Assembly: GCA_965365285.1 (NCBI GenBank)
Contig: CBDUBC010000058.1
Span: 1 to 16,731, forward strand
Length of the DNA stretch: 16,731 bases
Direction of reading: 5' to 3'
From: JAURDE01 sp965365285
GTDB taxonomy: Bacteria; Bdellovibrionota; Bacteriovoracia; Bacteriovoracales; Bacteriovoracaceae
The notes beneath the pieces are model-generated. The model was not told the origin of the DNA. It did not search any database and was given only the letters and a program-made list of their open reading frames with translations. Positions 1 to 7,131 of the stretch are shown one piece after another. Position 1 is the stretch's first letter, and the number at the start of each line of letters is the position of its first letter. Made by a program: the position numbers and the translations under genes.

Positions 1-446
1 CCATTGCTCTTGGGATTGGCAATAAAATCTCTCCAGCGTGAGGGAATATGCTGATATTTTTGATGAATATCACCCATGATGGCATAACAATTTTCCACCG
101 AATCAGTAATTATCCTCAGGGCCATGAGATCATAGACCTCATGATGACTCATTCCAAACACATCAAGTGGAAACTCATTGAAGAAGCGACTTTCAATAAA
201 TCGAACAAGTGGTTTTAGTTTTTTATCTACTTTTTTTGACAATAGTAGTTCTAGGTCAATCTCTAAGGCTTTTGCCAAAGACATCATCTTTTCCATCTTT
301 GGAAGCTTCTTGGCCTTTTCTATTTCATTTAAGTAAGAAGAGGAAAGTCCTGTCATTTCTGAAAGTTGTTTCAGGGAAATTCCCTTCGCATTTCTTAGGC
401 TTTTAATACGAAGAGCAAATAAAAATCGAACCGGTTCTTGACTCAT
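1..446 (-). CDS. XRE-type HTH regulator fused in frame to a RelA/SpoT synthetase fragment (partial)
   Basis: The reading frame starts at ATG 446 and stays open to the window edge (148 codons); the 3' part is missing. Residues about 8-65 form an XRE/Cro-type helix-turn-helix, including GISLKQLSEMTGLSSSYLNE, followed by a linker ending FFNEFPLDVFGM. That linker is typical of a family of XRE regulators with longer C-termini. From about residue 101 (EVYDLMALRIITDS) the protein instead reads as the core of a RelA/SpoT (p)ppGpp synthetase: VENCYAIMGDIH, then PSRW, DFIANPKSNG. The synthetase part begins abruptly, without the upstream ATP-binding segment (the GRxKxxYSIxxK region), so it is probably not a working synthetase as seen. 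It is either a real fusion, a recombined gene or an assembly join. The ribosome site is weak. The gene diverges from the one at 562. The HTH is confident; the nature of the fusion is open. Confidence 0.75.
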   Translation of the reverse strand, partial: MSQEPVRFLFALRIKSLRNAKGISLKQLSEMTGLSSSYLNEIEKAKKLPKMEKMMSLAKALEIDLELLLSKKVDKKLKPLVRFIESRFFNEFPLDVFGMSHHEVYDLMALRIITDSVENCYAIMGDIHQKYQHIPSRWRDFIANPKSN

Positions 447-511
447 ACTTTCAATCTTATAATCTCTGAGTTAAAGAGTCATGAGGAAAATCGCAATCAG
501 CGAATTTTCGC

Positions 512-541
512 TTGACGAGAATACTCTTTGATTCCCATAAT
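512..541 (+). promoter_or_regulatory. Sigma-70-type promoter for the gene at 562
   Basis: TTGACG at 512-517 (5 of 6 consensus), an 18-base spacer and CATAAT at 536-541 (5 of 6). Transcription would begin near 548, at the ribosome-binding sequence AAGGAGA (548-554), giving a very short leader before ATG 562. Found by eye only. Confidence 0.55.
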
Positions 542-561
542 AAGATGAAGGAGAAATAATT

Positions 562-1140
562 ATGGTGCCTCTTATTGTGGATAACAAAGAGAAAGTTGGT
601 AATGTAGTATGGATTGAAGACTACTGGGAACCCCATGTTGAAGCGCTTTTTCCGGAAGATTTAAAAAAACTTATTCTCAAAACCCATAATTTTTTTGAAA
701 AGCATATTAATCTACTGTCCGCACAAGAAAAAATAACACATAGCTTTAATTACTGCGCGACTAACCTTTCTGAGACTCTCGAGCAAGTTCGCACCGGACC
801 AGTTCATATTACGGTCTCTCAAGAGCCAATACAAAGCTGGAACAAAATTATTAACGCTTATCTTAATCTCATCAATCTCAAAGGCAGAGAGAGTATCGAT
901 CAGGTGATTATCCAATGTCGACCTCTTACCGCTAGAGAGGGGCATGTGATGACTAATATGAAGATGACCAGTGCCGGTATTCTTGATGCCTGTCTCCTTC
1001 ATTATCATCTCAAGGATCAGGGGCCTCAGATTAGGATTTTAAAAAGTTCTATTGATCAAAAAGATCTTATTGAAAATATTATGGCATTTATTAAAGAGGA
1101 ATTAGGAATAATAAATCAATCCAAAGAAAGGCGTGCTTAG
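562..1140 (+). CDS. Uncharacterised 192-residue cytoplasmic protein
   Basis: I do not recognise this protein. It starts at ATG 562 with a strong ribosome site (AAGGAGA, 7 bases before the start). It has no signal peptide or membrane segment and looks like a mixed alpha/beta soluble protein. Visible landmarks are an acidic/aromatic patch near residues 18-33 (WIEDYWEPHVEALFPEDL), a TGPVHITVS strand near 78-86, a QVIIQCRPLTAREG stretch near 114-127, and a charged C-terminus. Its stop codon (1138-1140) overlaps the stop of the converging chemoreceptor-like gene (1137-1139) by two bases. It is divergent from the HTH fusion gene at 446, which could regulate it, though no operator is evident. Reality as a gene is well supported by the promoter, ribosome site and length; function is unknown. 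Confidence 0.8.
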   Translation: MVPLIVDNKEKVGNVVWIEDYWEPHVEALFPEDLKKLILKTHNFFEKHINLLSAQEKITHSFNYCATNLSETLEQVRTGPVHITVSQEPIQSWNKIINAYLNLINLKGRESIDQVIIQCRPLTAREGHVMTNMKMTSAGILDACLLHYHLKDQGPQIRILKSSIDQKDLIENIMAFIKEELGIINQSKERRA

Positions 1141-1155
1141 AAATAATCACCTTTT
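1127..1155. terminator. Possible weak bidirectional terminator between converging genes
   Basis: The two converging stop codons lie inside an imperfect hairpin. AAAGG at 1127-1131 pairs with CTTTT at 1151-1155 (one G-T pair). C1132 is bulged, and GTG at 1133-1135 pairs with CAC at 1148-1150. The loop is 12 bases and the T-run is short, so this is a weak candidate supported mainly by its position. Confidence 0.25.
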
Positions 1156-2432
1156 ACAATTTCATCAATATAAGTAAAGATTTTTTCAAGAGATTCCTCT
1201 ACTTCTTTAAACGCCAAAAGACATTGGGTTGAGCTCTCTTTTGCCATCTTAATATTAGAACTTGACTGAATAAAGTACTCATCGACATCTTTTAGGCTGG
1301 TATGAAGAGTATGACTAATTTCTCCAGCAATGGCACCACTACTTAAGGCCAAATTTCCCATCTCCGAAGCGACAACGCTAAAGCCTTTTCCAAATTTTCC
1401 AGCTTGAGCGGCCTCAATTTCTGCATTAAAGGAGAGAAGTCGACTTTCAGAGACGATGTGATTAATTTTACGAGTTTTACTATTGATACCATGAATGGAT
1501 TGTCGAATTTCTTCGAGCTGTTTATTGGCCTTCTCTAGTTTTCTCATACCAAAAACAAGTTTTTGGACGATATCTCGACCTCTATCAACTAGGACTTTTC
1601 CATTATCGGCCTCATCTTTTGCCTTTGAAGAAAAATCTTTGATCCTATTGAGTTCATTGATCCTCTCTTCAAAGTTTTTCTGCATATTTTGTTCATTTTC
1701 CTGAAGCTCTCGAGATTTAGTTTCAATATCTCCAAGGTACTTCTCTGCTTCAATCTTATTATCTTTTTGCTTTTTAATAAGATTATTAATGGTGGTGATA
1801 AGTTGCTTAATTTCATTATCATAACTATAATCAAAATCAATTTCCCTAGGGTGATCCATATCAAAATTTTTAAGTTTTCCGGTTATTAAGTTGAGAGGAT
1901 CATTAATCATTTTTCTAAAAATAAAAAAAACAATTAAATAAAAAGTAAGAAGGCATAGGATAGCTACCCCTCCAACAAGCTTTGATAGTTTGATAACATC
2001 ATTAAAAACCACATAATTTCCCGTAGTCACGTAGATATCGCCTAGTTTCTCCTTAGGATCAGGGTAGATAAGTTCAATTTTTTGAATTTCTTGTTTATTA
2101 AGAAATTCAAAATAAGACTTATCGACATCATTTTTGAGAATAATCTCCTCTCCAAGAACAGGGACAAATTTAACTTCTAAAATATAAGGGTCGTTGAGTA
2201 GACCCTTAAGCACTTCTATAACGGAATCAAAGTTGGTATTCCATGCAAATCGAGTAAGTGGGTTTTTTATCGTATTAATGGATGTTAGGACATTTGAATT
2301 ATATTCACCCTTAAGGTAACGAAAGGAGAGAGTACTACCTACAAAGAAAATAGAAACACCTACTACTATAAAAGCAATAAGTAGCTTCGAAAAAGTTTGC
2401 CAAACAAGTTTTTCTCTCATTTTTTTTATCAT
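1137..2432 (-). CDS. Methyl-accepting chemotaxis-like transmembrane receptor
   Basis: An inner-membrane sensor protein. Numbered from ATG 2432, it has a membrane segment at about 17-36, a periplasmic sensor of about 115 residues, a second membrane segment at about 152-172, a HAMP-like linker to about 220, and a long charged coiled coil. A chemoreceptor core follows at about 325-375: SRLLSFNAEIEAAQAG, KGFSVVASEMGNLA. This matches the signature NLLALNAAIEAARAG...GRGFAVVA-EV--LA that contacts CheA/CheW in chemoreceptors. The cytoplasmic part is shorter than in classic receptors, and there is no C-terminal CheR-binding pentapeptide. Start choice is uncertain: TTG 2453, ATG 2432 and ATG 2420 all lack a clear ribosome site; I prefer an ATG because it precedes a basic stretch and the first membrane helix. 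It follows the aldehyde dehydrogenase with no evident terminator, so it is probably the last gene of the same operon. Family is clear; ligand is unknown. Confidence 0.85.
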   Translation of the reverse strand: MIKKMREKLVWQTFSKLLIAFIVVGVSIFFVGSTLSFRYLKGEYNSNVLTSINTIKNPLTRFAWNTNFDSVIEVLKGLLNDPYILEVKFVPVLGEEIILKNDVDKSYFEFLNKQEIQKIELIYPDPKEKLGDIYVTTGNYVVFNDVIKLSKLVGGVAILCLLTFYLIVFFIFRKMINDPLNLITGKLKNFDMDHPREIDFDYSYDNEIKQLITTINNLIKKQKDNKIEAEKYLGDIETKSRELQENEQNMQKNFEERINELNRIKDFSSKAKDEADNGKVLVDRGRDIVQKLVFGMRKLEKANKQLEEIRQSIHGINSKTRKINHIVSESRLLSFNAEIEAAQAGKFGKGFSVVASEMGNLALSSGAIAGEISHTLHTSLKDVDEYFIQSSSNIKMAKESSTQCLLAFKEVEESLEKIFTYIDEIVKGDYF

Positions 2433-2464
2433 AATCTGAACACTTATCGACAAGAGTTCAGATT
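2433..2464. repeat. Perfect 9-bp inverted repeat at the chemoreceptor start
   Basis: AATCTGAAC (2433-2441) and GTTCAGATT (2456-2464) are perfect complements around a 14-base centre. Inside that centre CTT (2443-2445) and AAG (2452-2454) can also pair. On the coding (minus) strand the hairpin sits between the aldehyde dehydrogenase stop and ATG 2432, and the alternative TTG 2453 lies in its centre. There is no T-run after it, so it does not look like a terminator. It may be an operator, an RNA structure controlling translation or a processing site. Confidence 0.6.
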
Positions 2465-2486
2465 TGATTAACCAAAAACGATTTAG

Positions 2487-3857
2487 TCAGATATTATAGT
2501 GTAGGGACTTAGTTTTCAGAAAAGGGAGAAGACCATACTTAGATAGTGTAAGACCTAATCCAGAGTTTTTTCGACCGGCCCAAGGAAGATAACTTGAGAC
2601 ACGGTCACAGCAATTTATATAACCCGTACCGGAATCAATTTGCTCAAGTATGGTTTCACCTCTTTTTTTATTATTTGTATAAACAGAAGAAGTAAGTCCA
2701 TAATTTGTATCGTTCATAAGTTCTATGGCCTCTTCATCGTGACTCACTTTTTGAATACCAATAATAGGTCCAAAGCTTTCTTGTTTCATCACTAGCATGT
2801 CATGATTCACGTTTGTGAGAACCGTTGGTGGAAAGAAAAAACCTTTTCCTTCTCGTCTTTTTCCGCCAGCTTTTAACTCTGCTCCCTTTGAAAGAGCATC
2901 ATTCACTTGATTTTCAAGAAGATCGAGCTGAGCACCTCGTGTAATCGCCCCTTGCTGGTAACTCCGATCAGTTGGTTCTCCGACTCGTAGCTTTTTTGTC
3001 TCAGTTATAAAACTTTCTACAAAAGTGTCATAAACATTTTGATGAACGTATATTCTTTCTACCGAACAGCAACTCTGACCGTTGTTATAGAATGCTCCCT
3101 CCGCTGCGGCAGCAGCTACTTGAGAGATATCCTGCACTTCATCAGTCACGTAAAGAGGATCTTTTCCTCCCAGTTCAAGTCCGATAGGGATCAGTTTTGG
3201 AGCAACAGCAGTCGCAATTTTTTTACCTGTTTCGTAGGAGCCTGTAAAAAAGACTCCATCAATATCGTGTTCTAAAATTTTTGCACCAACCTCTCCGGCC
3301 CCTACAACAAGTTGAAATACATCTTCTGGAATTCCACTCTCATAAAGAAGTCGTTGAATATTAAGTCCTGTAAGAAGAGCAAATTCACTGGGCTTATAAA
3401 GAACAGCGTTTCCCGTAAGAAGAGCAGGAACAAAAACATTAATTCCGACGAGATAGGGAAAATTCCAAGCAGAAATACTGGCCACGACTCCTCGGGGCTC
3501 AAGATCAATAGACTCTTCAACTGTGTTATCTTTTCGAATTACTTCTTTTTCTAGAAAGGGGAGAGAATCTTTTAAAAAGAATTCCATTCGCTTAATGGCC
3601 CCCCGAATTTCATTTTCCGATTCCTGAAGAGGTTTTCCAACTTCCTGCGTAAGATCCTGAACACATTTTTCAAAATTACTAGGGACAAGTAAAAGTTCAG
3701 AAAATTTTTGAATACAAGAAAGTCGATTCTCAACCCTCTCTTTCTTCCATTTTTTTGAGCCTAGTTTTAGTTTTTGAAGCTTTTCTTTGATCGTCTGTTC
3801 TGTATCATCCGCTATCTCTGTGATCATTTCTTCAGTCGCTGGATTAATTACTTTCAT
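2487..3857 (-). CDS. NAD(P)-dependent aldehyde dehydrogenase
   Basis: A full-length (456 residues) member of the aldehyde dehydrogenase superfamily, which oxidises an aldehyde to an acid in the cytoplasm. The active-site set is intact: Asn132 in SAWNFPYL, Lys155 in YKPSE, Glu228 in LELGGKD and the nucleophile Cys263 in NNGQSCCS, followed by the ESFGP motif. The ATG at 3857 overlaps the TGA of the hydrolase gene (ATGA, 3854-3857), a sign of translational coupling. In the Puu pathway the equivalent enzyme is PuuC. Here, by context, the likely substrate is the aldehyde made from gamma-glutamyl-ethanolamide, giving gamma-glutamyl-glycine; that is inference. The family assignment is very secure. 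Confidence 0.95.
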   Translation of the reverse strand: MKVINPATEEMITEIADDTEQTIKEKLQKLKLGSKKWKKERVENRLSCIQKFSELLLVPSNFEKCVQDLTQEVGKPLQESENEIRGAIKRMEFFLKDSLPFLEKEVIRKDNTVEESIDLEPRGVVASISAWNFPYLVGINVFVPALLTGNAVLYKPSEFALLTGLNIQRLLYESGIPEDVFQLVVGAGEVGAKILEHDIDGVFFTGSYETGKKIATAVAPKLIPIGLELGGKDPLYVTDEVQDISQVAAAAAEGAFYNNGQSCCSVERIYVHQNVYDTFVESFITETKKLRVGEPTDRSYQQGAITRGAQLDLLENQVNDALSKGAELKAGGKRREGKGFFFPPTVLTNVNHDMLVMKQESFGPIIGIQKVSHDEEAIELMNDTNYGLTSSVYTNNKKRGETILEQIDSGTGYINCCDRVSSYLPWAGRKNSGLGLTLSKYGLLPFLKTKSLHYNI

Positions 3858-4603
3858 TTCTTTACTCTCTCTAAAAAAGTCTTCATCAATGGGTTTGGAT
3901 CTATGACTTTATCTCCAAGGGTATGAGAAAATTCTGGATGCCATTGAACAGCAATGACAAAGTTTTCATCAAGCTTTTTATAATGAAAGCCTTCAACAAC
4001 TTTATCCCCTACACTATAGGCATCGACCACAAGATCTTTTCCAAGTTTTTTGACACCTTGATGATGAACACTATTAATCGTGGTTCTTGTTACACCAGGA
4101 TAAACTTCTGATAGAAATCCTCCTGGGACAAAATCAACCTCATGATGAATTTCATCATAAGCATATGCATCTCTATGAATCGTTTCTGTCTTTATTTCAA
4201 GAGTGAGATCTTGATAAAGAGTTCCCCCAAAGTAGACATTAAGAATTTGAGAACCTCGACAAATCCCATAGATCGGTTTTTTTGCTTTAAAAAAGAGATC
4301 AATGACATCAAGTTCATACTTATCTCTTTTAGCATCACCAGGCCATCTTCCATCCTCGATCATCTCTTCCCCATAGGTGTGAGGACAAACATCATCTCCA
4401 CCTTGGCAAATAAGTCCATCAAGTTCAGCGCAAAAGTTTTTAAGCTGCTCACCTTCAAGAAGGGGGATGAGAACGGGCATTACACCATGATCCGCTAAAT
4501 ATCTCGCGGTATCCATTTCCATATAAGAAAGAGTTTTCTTTCCGTAGACTCTTCTTTCTGGATCAGGATAGAAAAAGCAAGATGTCACACCAATCTTAAT
4601 CAT
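3854..4603 (-). CDS. Gamma-glutamyl hydrolase, class I glutamine amidotransferase-like (PuuD type)
   Basis: A 249-residue peptidase C26 / class I amidotransferase-fold protein, the usual PuuD size. PuuD splits gamma-glutamyl-GABA into glutamate and GABA. The catalytic triad is visible: Cys115 in YGICRGSQ, and His222 with Glu224 in VQWHPE. LDGLICQGGDDVCP (61-74) is the usual strand-turn before the nucleophile elbow. It starts at ATG 4603, overlapping the alcohol dehydrogenase stop by four bases (ATGA), and ends in the same kind of overlap with the aldehyde dehydrogenase. By position it releases the final product from its glutamyl carrier. With ethanolamine as input that would be glycine, with putrescine GABA; the alcohol dehydrogenase next door favours glycine. 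Family is secure, substrate is inferred. Confidence 0.92.
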   Translation of the reverse strand: MIKIGVTSCFFYPDPERRVYGKKTLSYMEMDTARYLADHGVMPVLIPLLEGEQLKNFCAELDGLICQGGDDVCPHTYGEEMIEDGRWPGDAKRDKYELDVIDLFFKAKKPIYGICRGSQILNVYFGGTLYQDLTLEIKTETIHRDAYAYDEIHHEVDFVPGGFLSEVYPGVTRTTINSVHHQGVKKLGKDLVVDAYSVGDKVVEGFHYKKLDENFVIAVQWHPEFSHTLGDKVIDPNPLMKTFLERVKK

Positions 4604-5751
4604 AAACTCGCCTTTTTATAGATTTCTTTAAAGTCCTCTAGACTCAGAGGTCTTGGGTTAGAGGGATGACAAGCATCCTCCAAAGCAAGTTGGGAGAGAC
4701 GTTCAATATCCGGGGAACTAATTCCTGCTTGATTTAAATTGAGTGGCATCTCTAAGTTTTTATTGAGTGTTTCAAGATGACCAAGAAAACATTCAACGGA
4801 TGGATCGATACCAATGAGCTGGCAGATCGTTTGAATTCTTCCTTCACATACGGAAGAGTTATATTCCACTCCATACCGTAGCATCAATGCATTTGCGAGA
4901 CCATGGTGGGTATCATAAATAGTGGAAAGGGGATGGGCAAGAGAATGGACAACACCAAGACCTTTTTGAAAGGCCGTTGCCCCCATAAGTGCGGCCATCA
5001 TCATTTTACTTCGCGACTCTAAATCAGGTAAATGAGTAGCCTTTTCTAGCGATTCAAAAATAAGACGAATTCCTTCAAGCGCGATTCCATCACATAGAGG
5101 AGAAAATCCCTTTGAAAAATAGGCTTCAATATTATGAGAGAGAGCATCCATTCCTGTAGCGGCCGTTATAAAGCCTGGGAGACCCATCGTTAATTCAGGA
5201 TCAGCAAAAACTCTTTTGGCCATCAGTTCAGGCGAAAAGAGAACTTTCTTTTGTTTAGTTACATCATCAGAGATTACCGTGCTTCTTCCTACCTCACTTC
5301 CTGTTCCACTAGTTGTGGGAACCGTTATAAAATAAGGAATTTCATTTTCAACGTACTTATCTCCCCCCTTGGAATCATCAAAATCAAATAGAGGTCGGTC
5401 ATGGTTTGCCTTAAGAGCGATCGCCCTAGCAACATCCATCGAGGCTCCTCCTCCAAAACCAATAATGGCATCACAACCATTTTCTTTAAAGGCTGCAACT
5501 CCATCGAGAACATTTTTTTCAATTGGGTTTTTATCAATCAAATCAAAGGTAAAGGGAGTAAGTCCAGCGTTTTTAAGTTGATCGAACACTTTCCCAAATA
5601 AATCAAGCTTCGTTAAACCAGGGTCTGAAACAACAAGAGGTCGAGTTTTTTTAAGAGAATGAAGATGAGGACCTATCTCCTCACACGCTCCTTTTCCAAA
5701 ACGAATAATAGTTGGAAAATTGTACTGAACGATAAATTCACCGATTTTCAT
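4600..5751 (-). CDS. Iron-containing (group III) alcohol dehydrogenase
   Basis: A 383-residue member of the iron-type alcohol dehydrogenase family (FucO-like), which interconverts alcohols and aldehydes with NAD(P). The nucleotide-binding GFGGGASMD lies at 98-106, followed by VPTTSGTGSEV (144-154). The four metal ligands are present with family spacing: Asp202 and His206 in GMDALSHNIEAY, His269 in GVVHSLAH and His283 in THHGLAN. The C-terminal NPRPLS motif is also present. The ATG at 5751 has AGGA seven bases before it, 12 bases after the ligase stop. This enzyme takes the place that the FAD amine oxidase PuuB holds in the putrescine pathway, so the glutamylated substrate should carry a hydroxyl rather than a free amine. 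I infer oxidation of gamma-glutamyl-ethanolamide. Confidence 0.95.
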   Translation of the reverse strand: MKIGEFIVQYNFPTIIRFGKGACEEIGPHLHSLKKTRPLVVSDPGLTKLDLFGKVFDQLKNAGLTPFTFDLIDKNPIEKNVLDGVAAFKENGCDAIIGFGGGASMDVARAIALKANHDRPLFDFDDSKGGDKYVENEIPYFITVPTTSGTGSEVGRSTVISDDVTKQKKVLFSPELMAKRVFADPELTMGLPGFITAATGMDALSHNIEAYFSKGFSPLCDGIALEGIRLIFESLEKATHLPDLESRSKMMMAALMGATAFQKGLGVVHSLAHPLSTIYDTHHGLANALMLRYGVEYNSSVCEGRIQTICQLIGIDPSVECFLGHLETLNKNLEMPLNLNQAGISSPDIERLSQLALEDACHPSNPRPLSLEDFKEIYKKASL

Positions 5752-5763
5752 TTTTTTATCCTG

Positions 5764-7131
5764 TTAAATGATTTCAAAATATCTTTTAAGTTCCCAGTCT
5801 GTAACCGATTGAGCGAATTGCTGACATTCCCAAAGTCTTGTTTCAGCAAAGTGCTGAACGAAGTTTTCACCTATAAGATCGTTTACGAGCTTAGAGTCTT
5901 TCATTTTTAAAGAAGCAGACTTGAGATCTCCAGGAAGTTTTCCAAATCTAAAGTCCTCATAGCCATTGCCTTTGGTCTGCTCTTGAAGAGAAAGATTATT
6001 TTTAATTCCATAGAGTCCGCTTGCAAGAACTGCGGCCATGGCAAGGTAAGAGTTCGTATCCGAGCCTGTTACTCTCATTTCTAATCTTGTGGATTTACTA
6101 GATCCTGGAATTGCTCTTAGAGCACACGTTCGATTATCGACTCCCCAAGTAAGTGTAGTAGGTGCCCACATTCCTTCCACAAGTCTTTTAAAACTATTTA
6201 TAGTTGGAGCATAAAGCGGAAGAATTTCTGGAAGAAGTTTAAGAACTCCGGCCATATAACTTTGCATGATTTCAGACATTTGGTGGGGAGCTTTGTCATC
6301 ATGAAAGACATTATGATTTTTAGACCAAAGACTTTGATGAATATGTCCGCTACAACCGGGAAGCTCTGGGTTCCATTTGGCCATAAAAGTCGGCATGATT
6401 CCATATTTATGACCAATATCTTTTGCACTTTGCTTAAATAAAGTCGCTCGGTCGGCTGCCTCTACAATTTCCCCATAAAGAATGGCCGCCTCATAGACAC
6501 CTGGCCCAGTTTCTGTATGAAGTCCTTCTAGGGGAACTCTGAATTTATCTAAAGAATTAAACAAATCATTAAAAAATTCACTATTTTGGTGAGCTCTAGT
6601 GAGAGAATATCCAAACATACCTCGAGTTATTGGTCTCGGATTTATAAAACCTTTGTCGTGCAATTCTTCCGACGTTTCTTTAAAATTAAACCATTCAAAT
6701 TCTTGGGAAAAGGCAGGCTCATATCCCATGGCTCTAGATTCTTCTCTCACTCTTTTAAGGAGCGAGCGTGGACATAAAGGGTGAGCATTTCCATCTTTTC
6801 CCTTGGCATCTGCTAAGAAGAAGGGAACATCGTGATCCCAAGGAATCTTTCTAAAACTTTCAAAATCAATTACACAGGGTGTATCGGGAAAACCTGTATG
6901 CCACCCAGTTAAAGACTTCTCATTTGTATTTTCATAACAAAGATCCGCTGAATCCCAACCAAAAATAACATCACAAAAACCAAAATCAGAATCATAAATG
7001 GATTCAAATTTTTTAAGGTGGATATACTTCCCTCTCAAAACTCCATCCACATCTGTCACCGCCAGCTTTACTTTGTTGTGACCACCGTGAAAAATTTCCT
7101 TGAGTATTTCTTCTTTACTTTTATGCACCAC
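5764..7131 (-). CDS. Glutamine-synthetase-like gamma-glutamyl-amine ligase (PuuA/GlnA4 type)
   Basis: A 455-residue glutamine-synthetase-fold enzyme that joins glutamate to an amine using ATP. Core motifs are intact: metal ligands in EFEWF (144-148) and TETGPGVYE (206-214), GHIHQSL (262-268), NSFKRLVEG (312-320), DNRTCALRA (332-340) and RLEMR (349-353). The ammonia pocket of true glutamine synthetases is altered. FDGSS becomes FGWDS (57-61), losing the ammonium-binding Asp, and the flap motif PGYEAP becomes EGMWAP, with Trp322 in place of the flap Glu. That fits a larger amine substrate. GTG 7131 is the start, chosen because GAGGAG (7137-7142) lies five bases upstream; it overlaps the permease gene by 11 bases. 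Context suggests ethanolamine as substrate; putrescine or another amine is not excluded. Confidence 0.93.
   Translation of the reverse strand: MVHKSKEEILKEIFHGGHNKVKLAVTDVDGVLRGKYIHLKKFESIYDSDFGFCDVIFGWDSADLCYENTNEKSLTGWHTGFPDTPCVIDFESFRKIPWDHDVPFFLADAKGKDGNAHPLCPRSLLKRVREESRAMGYEPAFSQEFEWFNFKETSEELHDKGFINPRPITRGMFGYSLTRAHQNSEFFNDLFNSLDKFRVPLEGLHTETGPGVYEAAILYGEIVEAADRATLFKQSAKDIGHKYGIMPTFMAKWNPELPGCSGHIHQSLWSKNHNVFHDDKAPHQMSEIMQSYMAGVLKLLPEILPLYAPTINSFKRLVEGMWAPTTLTWGVDNRTCALRAIPGSSKSTRLEMRVTGSDTNSYLAMAAVLASGLYGIKNNLSLQEQTKGNGYEDFRFGKLPGDLKSASLKMKDSKLVNDLIGENFVQHFAETRLWECQQFAQSVTDWELKRYFEII

Noticed and set aside
712..1008. 98-residue minus-strand open frame
   Set aside because: Antisense to the 562-1140 gene, with no ribosome site or recognisable domain.
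5764..7131. Ordinary glutamine synthetase for nitrogen assimilation
   Set aside because: The ammonia-site residues are replaced and the gene is embedded in a catabolic operon with transporter, dehydrogenases and hydrolase.
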